Shown piece by piece: positions 15,783-24,429 of a stretch of 42,928 bases of DNA. This DNA is from JAGVWJ01 sp964588555 (GTDB taxonomy: Archaea; Micrarchaeota; Micrarchaeia; Anstonellales; Bilamarchaeaceae), in the NCBI GenBank assembly GCA_964588555.1, contig CAZPPT010000011.1, forward strand, positions 1 to 42,928. Reading direction: 5' to 3'. The position numbers and the translations under genes are program-made. Under the pieces are notes generated by a model. It did no database searches and was not told the DNA's origin. It saw only the letters and a list, made by a program, of their open reading frames with translations. The stretch's first letter is position 1. Each line of letters starts with the position of its first letter.

Positions 15783-16430
15783 ATGCTCGAATTCTTGTTA
15801 CTTGCTCTAGGTTTGGGCATAAAACATAGCTTTGATGCGGATCACCTTCTTGCAGTTTCAAACATATTGGCGAGGGTTGGATCATTAAAGAGATCGATAA
15901 AGCTCAGTCTTTCGTGGGCCTTTGGCCATATGATTACTGCACTATTTGTAAGCGCACTTTTGTTTCTGTTTCGAGAATCTGTTTTAACAATTATTCTTGA
16001 CAAGTTCGAATTCCTTGTTGGAGTAATGCTTATTGTGCTTGGCCTCGTGAGTCTCTACCAGGCGCGCTTCCTCCATGCACACACCCATCGCCACGGAAAG
16101 GATGAGCATATACATATACATATGCATCTAAAAAAAGAATCGGATAACCATTCGCATAAACATATTTTTGGAATCGGGATAATACACGGACTAGCAAGCA
16201 ATGATGAACTATTAGTGTTACTTACCATTTCACTTGGTTTGACAACGCTTTATGACGCGCTTTTTGGAGTTGTTTTTTTCACGATCGGAGTTGTTATTGG
16301 TATGGTCCTCTTCAGTGCGCTTCTTACGTCTTCGCTCATTAAGGTAAAAGGTGAACGAATGCAGCAGCTTGTGAATGGAGGCGTGGGGTTGATGAGTGTT
16401 GGGTATGGGCTATTAATGCTCTTCGGGTGA
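15783..16430 (+). CDS. NicO/UreH-like nickel or cobalt membrane transporter
   Basis: 215 residues with about six spans. GIKHSFDADHLLAVSN is the signature metal-binding helix motif (HxxDADH) of Ni/Co transporters. GIIHGLASNDELLVLL is the second family motif. Between them is a histidine-rich loop (HAHTHRHGKDEHIHIHMHL, then HSHKH), probably a metal-capturing segment. Direction of transport is not obvious; related proteins include both uptake and efflux systems. No ribosome binding site is seen; an AT-rich box near 15755-15762 suggests a leaderless message divergent from rtcB. Confidence 0.83.
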   Translation: MLEFLLLALGLGIKHSFDADHLLAVSNILARVGSLKRSIKLSLSWAFGHMITALFVSALLFLFRESVLTIILDKFEFLVGVMLIVLGLVSLYQARFLHAHTHRHGKDEHIHIHMHLKKESDNHSHKHIFGIGIIHGLASNDELLVLLTISLGLTTLYDALFGVVFFTIGVVIGMVLFSALLTSSLIKVKGERMQQLVNGGVGLMSVGYGLLMLFG

Positions 16431-16431
16431 A

Positions 16432-17475
16432 TCAAGGCTCAAGCACGACCTTCATTCCTTCGCCTTTTTCAAGAACACCAAAACCCTTTTCGATATCTTT
16501 TAACCTAAGGCGATGCGTTACGAGCTTTTCAAGCGGTACCTTCCTACTTCGCAAGAATGAAGCTGCCTTGTACCACGTATCAAACATTTTTCTACCATTA
16601 ATCCCATTGACCTTAAATGCACCAAACACAATTTTGTTAATGTCAACTGTTACGGGGCCCTTAAACACGCCAAGGATGCTTGCCCGACCCCCCGCACGTA
16701 AGCAACTCAGACCGTCGTTGAGCCCTTTGTCATTACCGCTCATTTCAAGAAAAACATCCGCGCCATGCGCGTAGATGGAACGGATGGCCGTTACGGGATC
16801 CTCCTTTTTTGAATTAATGAGGTGATCTGCACCGAATTCTCTTGCAAATTTCATCCGAAAGTCGTTGTGGCCAACCATCACAACTGATTCCGCTCCGGCA
16901 GTTTTACATAGGGCAACTGCACAAATACCTATGGGCCCATCACCAAATATAACTATATTTTTGCCAGCCACCTCACCATCAAATACAGTGTGCACTGCAT
17001 TGCCAAGCGGCTCCTGGGCAGTTGCAACCCAATGGGGCACTTTTTTGTCGTTCTTCCATGCATTGCGGTAGGGCAATGCAAAATACTCCGCAAACGCACC
17101 GTTCGTGTCCACGCCAAGAATTTTTACATTTTCACAAATGTGTTCATTGCCAGTCTTACATTGAAAACAATAGCCGCACGAAATGTGCGTTTCTGCGCTT
17201 ACGTGATCCCCAATTTCAAGGCCCTTAACGGATTTGCCCATTTCTGCGATTTCACCTGCAACCTCGTGACCAAATATGTAGGGGATATTTTTTCCAATCC
17301 TTTTTTGTGCCCATTCATCCCAATTGTAAATATGCTTGTCAGTTCCGCAAATGGAGGTTGCCTTGACTTTTATAAGCACCTCGTCATCTTTTATTTTAGG
17401 AATGGACGTTTCTTTTAGCTCAAGCCCTTTGGCAGGCTTTGACTTCCAGACAGCTAGCATTTTATCTTTTGGCAT
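16432..17475 (-). CDS. tdh: L-threonine 3-dehydrogenase
   Basis: 347 residues, the size of Tdh from Thermococcales. Zinc-dependent medium-chain dehydrogenase oxidising L-threonine to 2-amino-3-ketobutyrate with NAD+. Catalytic zinc ligands are Cys43 (SICGTDKH) and His70-Glu71 (FGHEVAGE). The structural zinc site is CGYCFQCKTGNEHIC (Cys100, 103, 106, 114). The Rossmann motif is VIFGDGPIGI. NWDEWAQ after the first Cys is typical of Tdh. ATG 17475 is set by GGTGATCTTT just upstream; a TTATAAATG box lies at 17511-17519. The next enzyme of the pathway is encoded 1.1 kb away. Confidence 0.92.
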   Translation of the reverse strand: MPKDKMLAVWKSKPAKGLELKETSIPKIKDDEVLIKVKATSICGTDKHIYNWDEWAQKRIGKNIPYIFGHEVAGEIAEMGKSVKGLEIGDHVSAETHISCGYCFQCKTGNEHICENVKILGVDTNGAFAEYFALPYRNAWKNDKKVPHWVATAQEPLGNAVHTVFDGEVAGKNIVIFGDGPIGICAVALCKTAGAESVVMVGHNDFRMKFAREFGADHLINSKKEDPVTAIRSIYAHGADVFLEMSGNDKGLNDGLSCLRAGGRASILGVFKGPVTVDINKIVFGAFKVNGINGRKMFDTWYKAASFLRSRKVPLEKLVTHRLRLKDIEKGFGVLEKGEGMKVVLEP

Positions 17476-17574
17476 AAAGATCACCGCGTAAATGTGAAAA
17501 CAGATTGCACTTATAAATGCTTTGACACGAAATACGGCGCAAAACGAATAGTGACGTGTCCGCTTCATGTACTC

Positions 17575-18444
17575 CTATAGCATGCTGGTTCGGTATAGGA
17601 TCGATTCGAATTTTAAGCTCCCCACATGCGTATCGCCTATGAGTACGGCGGTTTCTGATACCCCTTGATTCATTTCAGGCACCATAAGAAGGATGCCTGC
17701 CCTAAAATGCCATGACAAACCGGTTATGATCTTTCTTCTTGTTGGCTGTTTTAATTCCGTGGCGCCTTGTATCCCCGGTTTACGGGCCACCATGTCAAAG
17801 AAGGATGTATCCCGAAGGCTAAATCCAAATGAACCCGTCGAATCCTTCAGTTTATGGCCAAGACATAAAAGCCGTGCACCCATATCGGACTCTGTCGATG
17901 GCTTTTGAGAATCCGGAAACCCGTAACCGTCAGTTCTTGCCCAAGATCCCGCAGGCTCGATTCTTCGAACATTTGCCACCTTCATGTCAATATGAAGTAT
18001 GCGCTTTTTTTGGTCCTTGGGGGAAATGGATAAACAAACTGCCGTAGGGGAAATAAGAAGAATACCGCATTCGCCCCTTAATTCAGGGGGCATCTCAAGG
18101 GCGTAAGTTAAAAGCCGGGAGCCGTATTTTTCGGTTGAAACAAGTTGTTCCCCCAGCTTCCCAAAACCGTGTCGGTAAATAATGAAGGTGGTTCCGTCCC
18201 ATACCTGACCCCGGCATGATTGGAGAATGGGCTTACCTGCAGGGGTCAAAAAAATAGTATCGAGTTCTGCTTGACCCGCAATGGATTCCACAATGGGATC
18301 GCGCCATCGGGTAATGGAAAGAAGCTCCTCCTGGTTAAAGGCAACTTTGGGGTGCGTGCAACCACGCGTACGTTCGCCAAAAAGGAAATGACGATTTTCT
18401 GTACGGCGGGCGGGGACGTAGGGGTCGCGTAAAGCTTTAACCAT
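17575..18444 (-). CDS. Hypothetical protein
   Basis: 289 residues, no signal peptide or membrane segment. I recognise no domain. The composition is mixed alpha/beta with many Ser, Gly and Arg, and six scattered cysteines. A TTTTAAAC box at about 18463-18471 precedes ATG 18444 by about 20-25 bases, and no ribosome binding site is present, so it is likely leaderless. It lies between two enzymes of threonine breakdown, divergent from the second, but has no feature tying it to that pathway. The long open frame and own promoter support it as a gene. Confidence 0.6.
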   Translation of the reverse strand: MVKALRDPYVPARRTENRHFLFGERTRGCTHPKVAFNQEELLSITRWRDPIVESIAGQAELDTIFLTPAGKPILQSCRGQVWDGTTFIIYRHGFGKLGEQLVSTEKYGSRLLTYALEMPPELRGECGILLISPTAVCLSISPKDQKKRILHIDMKVANVRRIEPAGSWARTDGYGFPDSQKPSTESDMGARLLCLGHKLKDSTGSFGFSLRDTSFFDMVARKPGIQGATELKQPTRRKIITGLSWHFRAGILLMVPEMNQGVSETAVLIGDTHVGSLKFESILYRTSML

Positions 18445-18558
18445 GCATATTCTTTAATGCGTCAGGTTTAAAATATCTTTTAAAAACACAACATACGACA
18501 ACCAAAACGAGACTAGCTTTTTTTAAATATTGGTTGCGAACGCTTCTCTGGTGACAAT

Positions 18559-19755
18559 ATGAATACCCAAATTGAAGAGGAGCTTTCGGCAGAACTTAAG
18601 CAATTGGAGGAACAAAACCTATTGTGGAACCCAAAAACGCTCGAAGGTCCAAGCCAGGCGCGCACACAGGTGGCAGGTAAGGAGGTAGTAGTACTCTGCT
18701 CAAATAATTACTTAGGGCTTGCAAATCACCGTGCGCTCAAAAAAGCTGCCGTAAACGCAATTAAGAGATATGGCCTGGGAAGCGGAAGCGTTCGGGCAAT
18801 TGCCGGGACGATGGAACTACACCTCGAACTTGAAACGCTTATCGCAAAATTTAAGCATACTGAGGATGCGCTCTATTATAATAGTGGGTTTACTGCAAAT
18901 AGTGGTGCATTACCGCAATTATGCCGTGAGGGGGATTTTGTAATAAGCGATGAACTGAATCATGGAAGTATTATTGACGGGTTGCGATTGAGCAAGGCAG
19001 AGCGTGCGATTTATAAACATAAGGATATGGACGAACTCGAGGCAAAATTACGCGAAGCACGGCAAAAAAGCCAAAATACGCGCAGATATATTATTGTAAC
19101 TGACGGCGTATTTTCAATGGATGGGGATATTGCACCGCTTGACCAGATAGTTAAAATTGCGCAAGAACATGGCGCAGTTGTATATGTGGACGATGCACAT
19201 GGTGACGGGGTGCTTGGCGACCATGGACGGGGGATCAGCAGCCACTTTAATGTTGAAGGAAAGGTAGCCTTTGAGATGGGTACCTTCTCTAAGGCATTCG
19301 GAACCATGGGCGGCTACGTTGCAGGGAGCAAGAATACAAAAAAATACCTTTTGAACAAATCAAGAACGTGGCTTTTGACCGGCTCGCATTCACCCGCAAT
19401 TGCTGCCGCAAGCATTGCTTCTCTTATGCTACTTGAATCAAGTGACAAAATCGTAAAGCGGCTTTGGAAGAATACGAAATATTATAAGAAACGCGTGCAG
19501 GAACTCGGATTTGATACGGGAGTAAGTGAAACACCAATCACGCCCCTTATGACATACGATTCTGGAAAGGCGCGTGAGATGAGCAAGCAGCTATTTGATG
19601 AAGGCGTATTTGCACTTCCGATCGTGTTTCCCATGGTGGCAAAGGATAAGGCACGCATCAGGACGATGATCAATGCGGACCATACGAGGGAAGATTTGGA
19701 TTTTGCGATTGAGAAAATTGAAAAAGTCGGGAAGGCATTGGGGGTCATAAGATAA
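18559..19755 (+). CDS. kbl: Glycine C-acetyltransferase (2-amino-3-ketobutyrate CoA ligase)
   Basis: 398 residues, standard for alpha-oxoamine synthases. Cleaves 2-amino-3-ketobutyrate with CoA into glycine and acetyl-CoA. Motifs: LCSNNYLGLANH, GSGSVRAIAGT, ELNHGSIIDG, TDGVFSMDGDIAPL, YVDDAHGDGVLG (Asp and His contacting PLP) and GTFSKAFGTMGGY with Schiff-base Lys245. ATG 18559 follows GGTGACAAT, and TTTTTTTAAATATT (about 18513-18526) is the promoter. With tdh it completes conversion of threonine to glycine plus acetyl-CoA; related synthases such as 8-amino-7-oxononanoate synthase are less likely given that partner. Confidence 0.88.
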   Translation: MNTQIEEELSAELKQLEEQNLLWNPKTLEGPSQARTQVAGKEVVVLCSNNYLGLANHRALKKAAVNAIKRYGLGSGSVRAIAGTMELHLELETLIAKFKHTEDALYYNSGFTANSGALPQLCREGDFVISDELNHGSIIDGLRLSKAERAIYKHKDMDELEAKLREARQKSQNTRRYIIVTDGVFSMDGDIAPLDQIVKIAQEHGAVVYVDDAHGDGVLGDHGRGISSHFNVEGKVAFEMGTFSKAFGTMGGYVAGSKNTKKYLLNKSRTWLLTGSHSPAIAAASIASLMLLESSDKIVKRLWKNTKYYKKRVQELGFDTGVSETPITPLMTYDSGKAREMSKQLFDEGVFALPIVFPMVAKDKARIRTMINADHTREDLDFAIEKIEKVGKALGVIR

Positions 19756-19795
19756 AGTGACAGCCATTTAAATAGCCCGAATGAAGAGTAATTGC

Positions 19796-20518
19796 ATGCA
19801 AAGAGCGGCATACGCAAAAAGCACTGCGCATTCACCCACTCGTTCTTTTTTTCGCCGTGCGCTCCCTATTCTGGCAACGCTTCTTGCCGTAGGGGGCTGT
19901 GGAGCATTGATTGAATACACGACACGACCTACAAGGAGAATCATGGCTGAAATTATGGACATGGAAAAGCCTGCACAAATAGCACCTGTGGAATCTACAG
20001 AAAAAATGTACAATGCAAATGCTAAGGGGCGAAAAACCGGCAGAAGATTACCGCCCAAACTACGTAATGCAATCATACACGGAATCGCCGCCTATGTAGC
20101 GCAAAATGAAAAGAAAGGGGCATACCCACTACCGTTCCCGACTTCGCGCATATTAACAACTGGGAGCAATCCAGGATTTGAAATGGGGGATCCGTTAGCT
20201 CAAATTAGCTATGAAACTGAGGATGACGCCTATAGTGGAATCGTATCAATTGCACAAATATACAAAACAGGCGTGCGTGCATATTTTCAGAATGAGGAAG
20301 GAAGCTTTGACATAGAAGAAATCCCATTTGATACGCCATTTCACATAAGCATCCAGCTAAATGATAATGCATACATGGTTCTTCCTATGGAATTTAAGGC
20401 AATAGAAGGAAGCGATACAGCAGTCGTACTAGTTCCCTCATGCAAGGCGGCATTTAGCATCGTCGATACGGAGACTCGCATGAGAACTGGCACGTATACA
20501 GAGTGCGGGCATCTATAG
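19796..20518 (+). CDS. Hypothetical lipoprotein
   Basis: 240 residues. The N-terminus has Arg-rich residues, then ALPILATLLAVGGCGALIE, a hydrophobic stretch ending in a lipobox-like GGC. A low-complexity linker follows, then a beta-rich domain (about 95-240) with no family I recognise. Two in-frame ATGs are possible, 19781 and 19796. The second is favoured because CATTTAAATAG lies at about 19763-19772, placing the transcription start on it (leaderless). It is convergent with the swivelling-domain gene, overlapping by six bases. Probably membrane-anchored on the outside. Confidence 0.65.
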   Translation: MQRAAYAKSTAHSPTRSFFRRALPILATLLAVGGCGALIEYTTRPTRRIMAEIMDMEKPAQIAPVESTEKMYNANAKGRKTGRRLPPKLRNAIIHGIAAYVAQNEKKGAYPLPFPTSRILTTGSNPGFEMGDPLAQISYETEDDAYSGIVSIAQIYKTGVRAYFQNEEGSFDIEEIPFDTPFHISIQLNDNAYMVLPMEFKAIEGSDTAVVLVPSCKAAFSIVDTETRMRTGTYTECGHL

Positions 20519-21949
20519 TTTCTTCACAATTCCCTGATCTCCATTTACCTCTATGTAATCGCCGGTCTTTAATGCCCTTGTCGCAACCTGCGTACCAACA
20601 ACGCAGGGGATACCAAACTCGCGTGAAACGACTGCTGCATGGCACAGTATTCCACCTTCGTTTGTGACAACTGCAACTGCCTTTTTCATCCCGGTAACAA
20701 AATCAGGAGTAGTCATTGAGGTAATGAGGATGTCGCCGGATTGCATGTTCTTACTGTCCTGCGCATTCATCGTAACATATGCCCTTCCACGTACGATTCC
20801 GCGACTTGCAGGTAAGCCAGTTATCTCAACTTGTTCCTGTTTGTGCGTAATATGGGGGTCGATGCGCTTCCACGCGGATTGTGCATCAGCGGTAAAGGTT
20901 TCAAATTTATTTCCTTGCGGATCCCATACTGCAACAAATTCTTTCATTCGTTTTTCAAGTAATGGCGTATCGAATGTTCCATTAAGAACGGATTCTACTT
21001 CATGGGCCATACTATATTTCATCTGTTTAAGCGAAAGTCCTTTTCGCCTGGCGATTTCTGAGAGAACCGCGTCAAGGTAGTGGAGTATTTTCATCACATA
21101 TTCCTTACGATAATCATTATACCATGCAAAAAGTTCAAGAAACTCGATTAGTTCCTTTTCTTCATTTGATAATTTCAATTCGGCAATCAGGCTTTGCTTT
21201 TTATCAAGAACCGATTTAAATTCCGATTCTAGTTTTGTTAAATACGAAGCGGGATTGCCATTTTTCGATAGGAGCGTAATGAGCTGGTTCTTGAAAAAAT
21301 CCTTACCCAATGCCTCGGTGGTAAAGTAGTTGTTATGGATCCAAAAATAGAGCTCCACGTGTCTTTCTAAGAGTGCATCAATAGAAGCACCCTTATAAGC
21401 ATTAATTGCAATTGAAAGGAGTTCTTCTAATTCGCGTTTTGAAAATGTCTTGTGCGGAGTAGTTGTGAGAATAGAGACCGTTGAATCGATCTCGCCTTTT
21501 TTGACCCCTTTTTTATCCAAAAGCGCACGTATCCTTCGCTCACCTTCGATCCCAATTGGTTCAACTAGTGCGCCGGGAACAAACCATTCAACGAACCCAT
21601 TTTTGACCAATAGGTAATAATCGAGTAATTCGCATTCATTTAATTTCGCAAGGTTCGTTTTCTCAAACTTTTCGAAAATGGAATCGAGTTTTTTAGCAAT
21701 GGTTTTTATATCTGTTTCAAGCTTTTCACGTTCGGTTTTCCTGCTGAACTTCTCAAATAGGTAGGCGCCGTACTCCTTTAGCTCGTCAAGTGGATTGACC
21801 CACATGATGATGTCGCCAGTGTAATGAAGGTAGCTTGTTGGCCAAGGCCTTCCGCAATAGGCGCGCGTTGGTTCCATCCAGGACTCCAAACAGATAAGTA
21901 TCGGATGTACGGTTGCTTCGCGTTCCCATTCGAACCATTTCTTTTCCAT
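20513..21949 (-). CDS. Protein with C-terminal PEP-utiliser swivelling (phosphohistidine) domain
   Basis: 478 residues. The last 90 residues are the mobile phosphohistidine domain of PEP synthase/PPDK-type enzymes: ITGLPASRGIVRGRAYV, GDILITSMTTPDF, then VVTNEGGILCHAAVVSREF with His437 as the phospho-carrier, and GDYIEVNGDQGIV. The ATP-grasp domain and the PEP-binding barrel are absent. The first 370 residues are mostly helical and Lys/Glu-rich, with a Trp-rich opening (KKWFEWERE, CGRPWPTSYLHYTG), and match nothing I know. ATG 21949 overlaps the HD-gene stop (TGATG), and GAGGTG lies upstream, so it is translationally coupled. It may transfer phosphate to an unidentified partner. Confidence 0.75.
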   Translation of the reverse strand: MEKKWFEWEREATVHPILICLESWMEPTRAYCGRPWPTSYLHYTGDIIMWVNPLDELKEYGAYLFEKFSRKTEREKLETDIKTIAKKLDSIFEKFEKTNLAKLNECELLDYYLLVKNGFVEWFVPGALVEPIGIEGERRIRALLDKKGVKKGEIDSTVSILTTTPHKTFSKRELEELLSIAINAYKGASIDALLERHVELYFWIHNNYFTTEALGKDFFKNQLITLLSKNGNPASYLTKLESEFKSVLDKKQSLIAELKLSNEEKELIEFLELFAWYNDYRKEYVMKILHYLDAVLSEIARRKGLSLKQMKYSMAHEVESVLNGTFDTPLLEKRMKEFVAVWDPQGNKFETFTADAQSAWKRIDPHITHKQEQVEITGLPASRGIVRGRAYVTMNAQDSKNMQSGDILITSMTTPDFVTGMKKAVAVVTNEGGILCHAAVVSREFGIPCVVGTQVATRALKTGDYIEVNGDQGIVKKL

Positions 21950-22542
21950 CAGCATACACCTCGTGATTTTAGCTGGTCCCTAAAGTACTGATTTTCAGGC
22001 AAGCCCAATTCATTGCGAAGAGAAACAATGCGCTTGTAGTAATGAATACGTAATTGTTCCTTCTTATAATCATAAACCGTATCCCCATAAAAAAAACAAT
22101 CAAGCGTATCTGCATCCTTGATAAGTTCGACAAGCGCGTTGTTTGAGTAGATGTGCTTGTCGCTGTGCTGTGCAATAGCTTCATCAATTTGATTTATCTC
22201 GGCGGACGAAAATTGTTTTGATTGCTCAAGCAACTCGCGTGCTATTTTGGCGCCAGATCTTGCATGATCTTCGTATGTTCCATTCACAATGACATGCACA
22301 TCGTGCAAACCTGCTGCGATCTCTGCAAGTTCCTCATTTATGTTCCTTTTTTGTGCAAGGAGGCGTGCAAGCTGGATGACCCCTGAAGAGTGCTTTAGTT
22401 CCCACTGGACAGAGCTTTCACGTTTTTCCTGCGAAAGCTTCGAATTCAAGAGCTCGTTTACGATCCAGCTTTGTATCTTATCACTTCGTGACATGCCGTT
22501 ATGCACAAAATAATGGTATCCTGATGGACTTTTGGTTGTCAT
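21949..22542 (-). CDS. HD-domain phosphohydrolase
   Basis: 197 residues. HD superfamily motifs: His51 in WELKHSSGVI, His80-Asp81 in AGLHDVHVI, IAQHS at 124-127 and Asp143/Asp145 in IKDADTLDCF. These would bind one or two metals and hydrolyse a phosphate ester, for example of a nucleotide. It is the middle gene of a three-gene leftward operon, joined to both neighbours by overlaps (ATGA at 22539-22542; TGATG at 21949). The partner with a phosphohistidine domain suggests a phosphate-handling pathway, but the substrate is unknown. Confidence 0.8.
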   Translation of the reverse strand: MTTKSPSGYHYFVHNGMSRSDKIQSWIVNELLNSKLSQEKRESSVQWELKHSSGVIQLARLLAQKRNINEELAEIAAGLHDVHVIVNGTYEDHARSGAKIARELLEQSKQFSSAEINQIDEAIAQHSDKHIYSNNALVELIKDADTLDCFFYGDTVYDYKKEQLRIHYYKRIVSLRNELGLPENQYFRDQLKSRGVC

Positions 22543-23177
22543 GGTGATTGAGCCTCCGTAGTTTTATCAGGTATATCAAAGACAACTTCAAAAAGGATGC
22601 CTTTTCCGATTGCATCTACATAGGTTACGGGGAACATAGGATCAATAAACGCACATAATCCATTTGTTGCATCCATTTTTTTCGTGGGATTTAACGATCG
22701 CACTAATTCTACGCTCATCTGCCCCTCTGCATATAAAATAGTTGCTCCGACGCTCACAAAAACCGTTCCCCCTTCTCCATCAATAGAAAGAGAGTTTGCA
22801 CGAACGGGCATAAATGAGAGAGCTTTGGAATTTGGCTCTGGAAAACCCACAACAAGAATAACTGCATCGGTATCTGCCGTCTCGACATGGATCTTTTCTG
22901 TACCCATTTCAACGAAAGCCGGATATCTGGTAGTAAACCCATAATCTCTGTTTATGGATGCGATTCCGTGGCTAATGAAAATGAAATGGGGGAGGCATTT
23001 GTTCAATCGAATATCTGCTGAATAAAGACCGTTTTCTAGCTTATATAACTGTGGAATTTTAATAACATACTTCTCTGATGGCGACAAATCACGAGTTAAT
23101 TTTTTTAGATATCTATTAAGTCCAGGCAGTTGACGCGTTTTACCAGATGGAGTCGCAGGCAAATTTTTCAATAGCAT
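22539..23177 (-). CDS. Hypothetical protein, first gene of HD/swivelling-domain operon
   Basis: 212 residues, soluble, beta-rich. I recognise no family. Landmarks include LPHFIFISHGIASINRDYGF, HVETADTDAVILVVGFPEP and LSIDGEGGTVFVSVGATI; the shape could be a small-molecule-binding barrel such as a cupin, but no metal-binding histidine set is clear. ATG 23177 is preferred over the in-frame start at 23207 because GTGAT precedes it and a TTTATAAAT box lies at about 23216-23224. The gene is divergent from a TrmB regulator, whose palindrome lies between them. Confidence 0.65.
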   Translation of the reverse strand: MLLKNLPATPSGKTRQLPGLNRYLKKLTRDLSPSEKYVIKIPQLYKLENGLYSADIRLNKCLPHFIFISHGIASINRDYGFTTRYPAFVEMGTEKIHVETADTDAVILVVGFPEPNSKALSFMPVRANSLSIDGEGGTVFVSVGATILYAEGQMSVELVRSLNPTKKMDATNGLCAFIDPMFPVTYVDAIGKGILFEVVFDIPDKTTEAQSP

Positions 23178-23226
23178 ATTTATCACATAATTAAACACTA
23201 TAAGCAATTCATTATATTTATAAATT

Positions 23227-23250
23227 TACTACTACTAATAAGTAGTAGTA
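23227..23250. promoter_or_regulatory. Palindromic operator between TrmB regulator and its divergent operon
   Basis: TACTACTACT (23227-23236) and AGTAGTAGTA (23241-23250) are perfect reverse complements around AATA. A symmetrical TTTATAAAT box at 23216-23224 abuts it and could serve both directions. For the TrmB gene (ATG 23256) the repeat falls between box and start, so binding would block that promoter. Most likely a TrmB self-binding site controlling both transcription units. Confidence 0.75.
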
Positions 23251-23255
23251 TAAAT

Positions 23256-24008
23256 ATGGACATCTTACGAAAACTCGGCCTCTCGCAAAACGAGATTCGC
23301 GCCTACCTCGCACTCCTAAATACGGGCAAGACGACGACCGGCCCCCTTGTCAAAAGGTCTGGCATACCGTCATCAAAGATATACGCGGTGCTTGATTCGC
23401 TTGTCGAAAAAGGAGCAATCGGATGTGTCGTCGAAGGAAAAATGAAATATTTCAATGCAAATCGACCAGACATATTAGGACACCTACTTGAATTAAAGGA
23501 AGATGAACTTTCTGAAACAAAGCGCGAGTTTGAAGCAGTGTTACCAAAATTACGTGCAGAATTTGAAGCAGAAAAACATACCAGCAATATTGAAGTCCTT
23601 GAAGGATTACGAGGGATAAAATTCGTATATGATTTTTCGCTTGAACTGGTTAAAAAGGGTGATACGATGTATACGCTTGGTTATCCGCTCCTTGCAAGCC
23701 AGCTTTTAAACGCGTATTTTAAGGAATACCACAAGGAAATAAGTGCGCGGGGCGTACATGCACGAATAATCTATGATCATGATACATGGTTTTCAAAGAG
23801 GCGGGAAACGCGAACGCATGCTGACCAACGATACCTTCCAAAGGGGATCCATACGCCTGGATTTATCCATATTGTAAAGGACTATGTTGCGATCATGGTT
23901 GTAACCGAGAAACAGAAAAGTGCTATTCTTATTAAGAACAAGGAAGTTGCTGAAAGTTATTTGCAGTACTTTAACCTTATATGGGGGGTTGCCTATGCTA
24001 TTGAATAG
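23256..24008 (+). CDS. TrmB-family transcriptional regulator
   Basis: 250 residues. The N-terminal winged helix is typical of TrmB: LGLSQNEIRAYLALLNTGKTTTGPLVKRSGIPSSKIYAVLDSL, then a wing (GKMKYFNANRP). A coiled stretch (LKEDELSETKREFEAVLPKLRAEFEAEK) may dimerise. The C-terminal effector region includes IEVLEGLRGIKFVYDF and a PLD-like half. TrmB proteins sense sugars or other metabolites. A 10-base-arm palindrome sits directly before the start and faces the divergent three-gene operon, so self- and operon control is likely. Probably leaderless. Confidence 0.9.
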   Translation: MDILRKLGLSQNEIRAYLALLNTGKTTTGPLVKRSGIPSSKIYAVLDSLVEKGAIGCVVEGKMKYFNANRPDILGHLLELKEDELSETKREFEAVLPKLRAEFEAEKHTSNIEVLEGLRGIKFVYDFSLELVKKGDTMYTLGYPLLASQLLNAYFKEYHKEISARGVHARIIYDHDTWFSKRRETRTHADQRYLPKGIHTPGFIHIVKDYVAIMVVTEKQKSAILIKNKEVAESYLQYFNLIWGVAYAIE

Positions 24009-24027
24009 AAAAACGGGCCCGGAGAGA

Positions 24028-24165
24028 TTGCCTGTTTCGCCCTTTTTAGTTTCTTAAGTTTTTCTTAAGCTAAAAAGGTCGAACCCCAAAAACCAAAAGA
24101 TCATAATTAATCCTAAAGGCTTTTTCCAGGGTTTTTGCCATCAGAAATGCTGAAGTCAAAAAGCC
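24028..24165 (-). other. T-loop intron of tRNA-Lys (59/60), 138 nt
   Basis: Spliced out to restore TTCAAAT. It ends AA|T, as in the other two T-loop introns. It shares long blocks with the D-loop intron of the same gene, including GGTTTTTGGGGTTCGACC, and shares CTAAAAAGGGCGAAACAG with the tRNA-His anticodon intron. CCTTTTTAG and CTAAAAAGG near its 3' part can pair. The 5' junction gives only a relaxed bulge-helix structure, so the exact 5' cut could be 57/58 to 59/60. Confidence 0.75.
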
Positions 24166-24187
24166 TTTGAACTCTCGACCTGCGGAT

Positions 24188-24245
24188 TTCCACCTTTTAG
24201 GAAAAGGTGGACCAAACTGATTGTTAGGTTACCTTTCTAAAAAGC
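24188..24245 (-). other. Anticodon-loop intron of tRNA-Lys (37/38), 58 nt
   Basis: Canonical archaeal position. Contains a nine-base-pair hairpin at 24190-24210 with arms CCACCTTTT and AAAAGGTGG around CCT, preceded by CAGTTTGGT. A strict bulge-helix-bulge was not found by eye; a relaxed form is needed. Confidence 0.8.
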
Positions 24246-24268
24246 TAAAAGTCCGACGCTCTACCAAG

Positions 24269-24429
24269 TTGCTCGTTTCGCCCTTTTCCGCCTTTTGAAA
24301 AAAGGCGGCCCAAAACTATTTGGTTAAAGGTCGAACCCCAAAAACCAATAAGACTAAATTAGCCTCAAGGGTTTTGGGATAATGCGTAGACCTTTGCCAT
24401 AAGAATTTATGAGTCAAAGGGCTTCGCCG
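24269..24429 (-). other. D-loop intron of tRNA-Lys (15/16), 161 nt
   Basis: The exon strand GCTC (bases 10-13) pairs with intron GAGC near the 3' junction, leaving three-base bulges AG|C and AA|C, a proper bulge-helix-bulge core that fixes the boundaries. Contains GTTTTGGGCCGCCTTTT and a hairpin at 24288-24308 (arms CCGCCTTTT/AAAAGGCGG in the tRNA sense, loop TTC). No ORF is present. Confidence 0.82.

Noticed and set aside
18559..19755. 8-amino-7-oxononanoate synthase (biotin synthesis)
   Set aside because: No biotin genes nearby, while threonine dehydrogenase is encoded 1.1 kb away. Glycine C-acetyltransferase fits better.
24028..24348. The 23-base repeat in the tRNA-Lys introns as a CRISPR repeat
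   Set aside because: Only two copies 250 bases apart, inside homologous introns and without regular spacers or cas genes. No CRISPR array was seen in the window.
24028..24429. Homing endonuclease or other ORF in the tRNA-Lys introns
   Set aside because: At 138-161 bases the introns are too short for one and contain no ORF with LAGLIDADG or similar motifs. Spread must use another mechanism.
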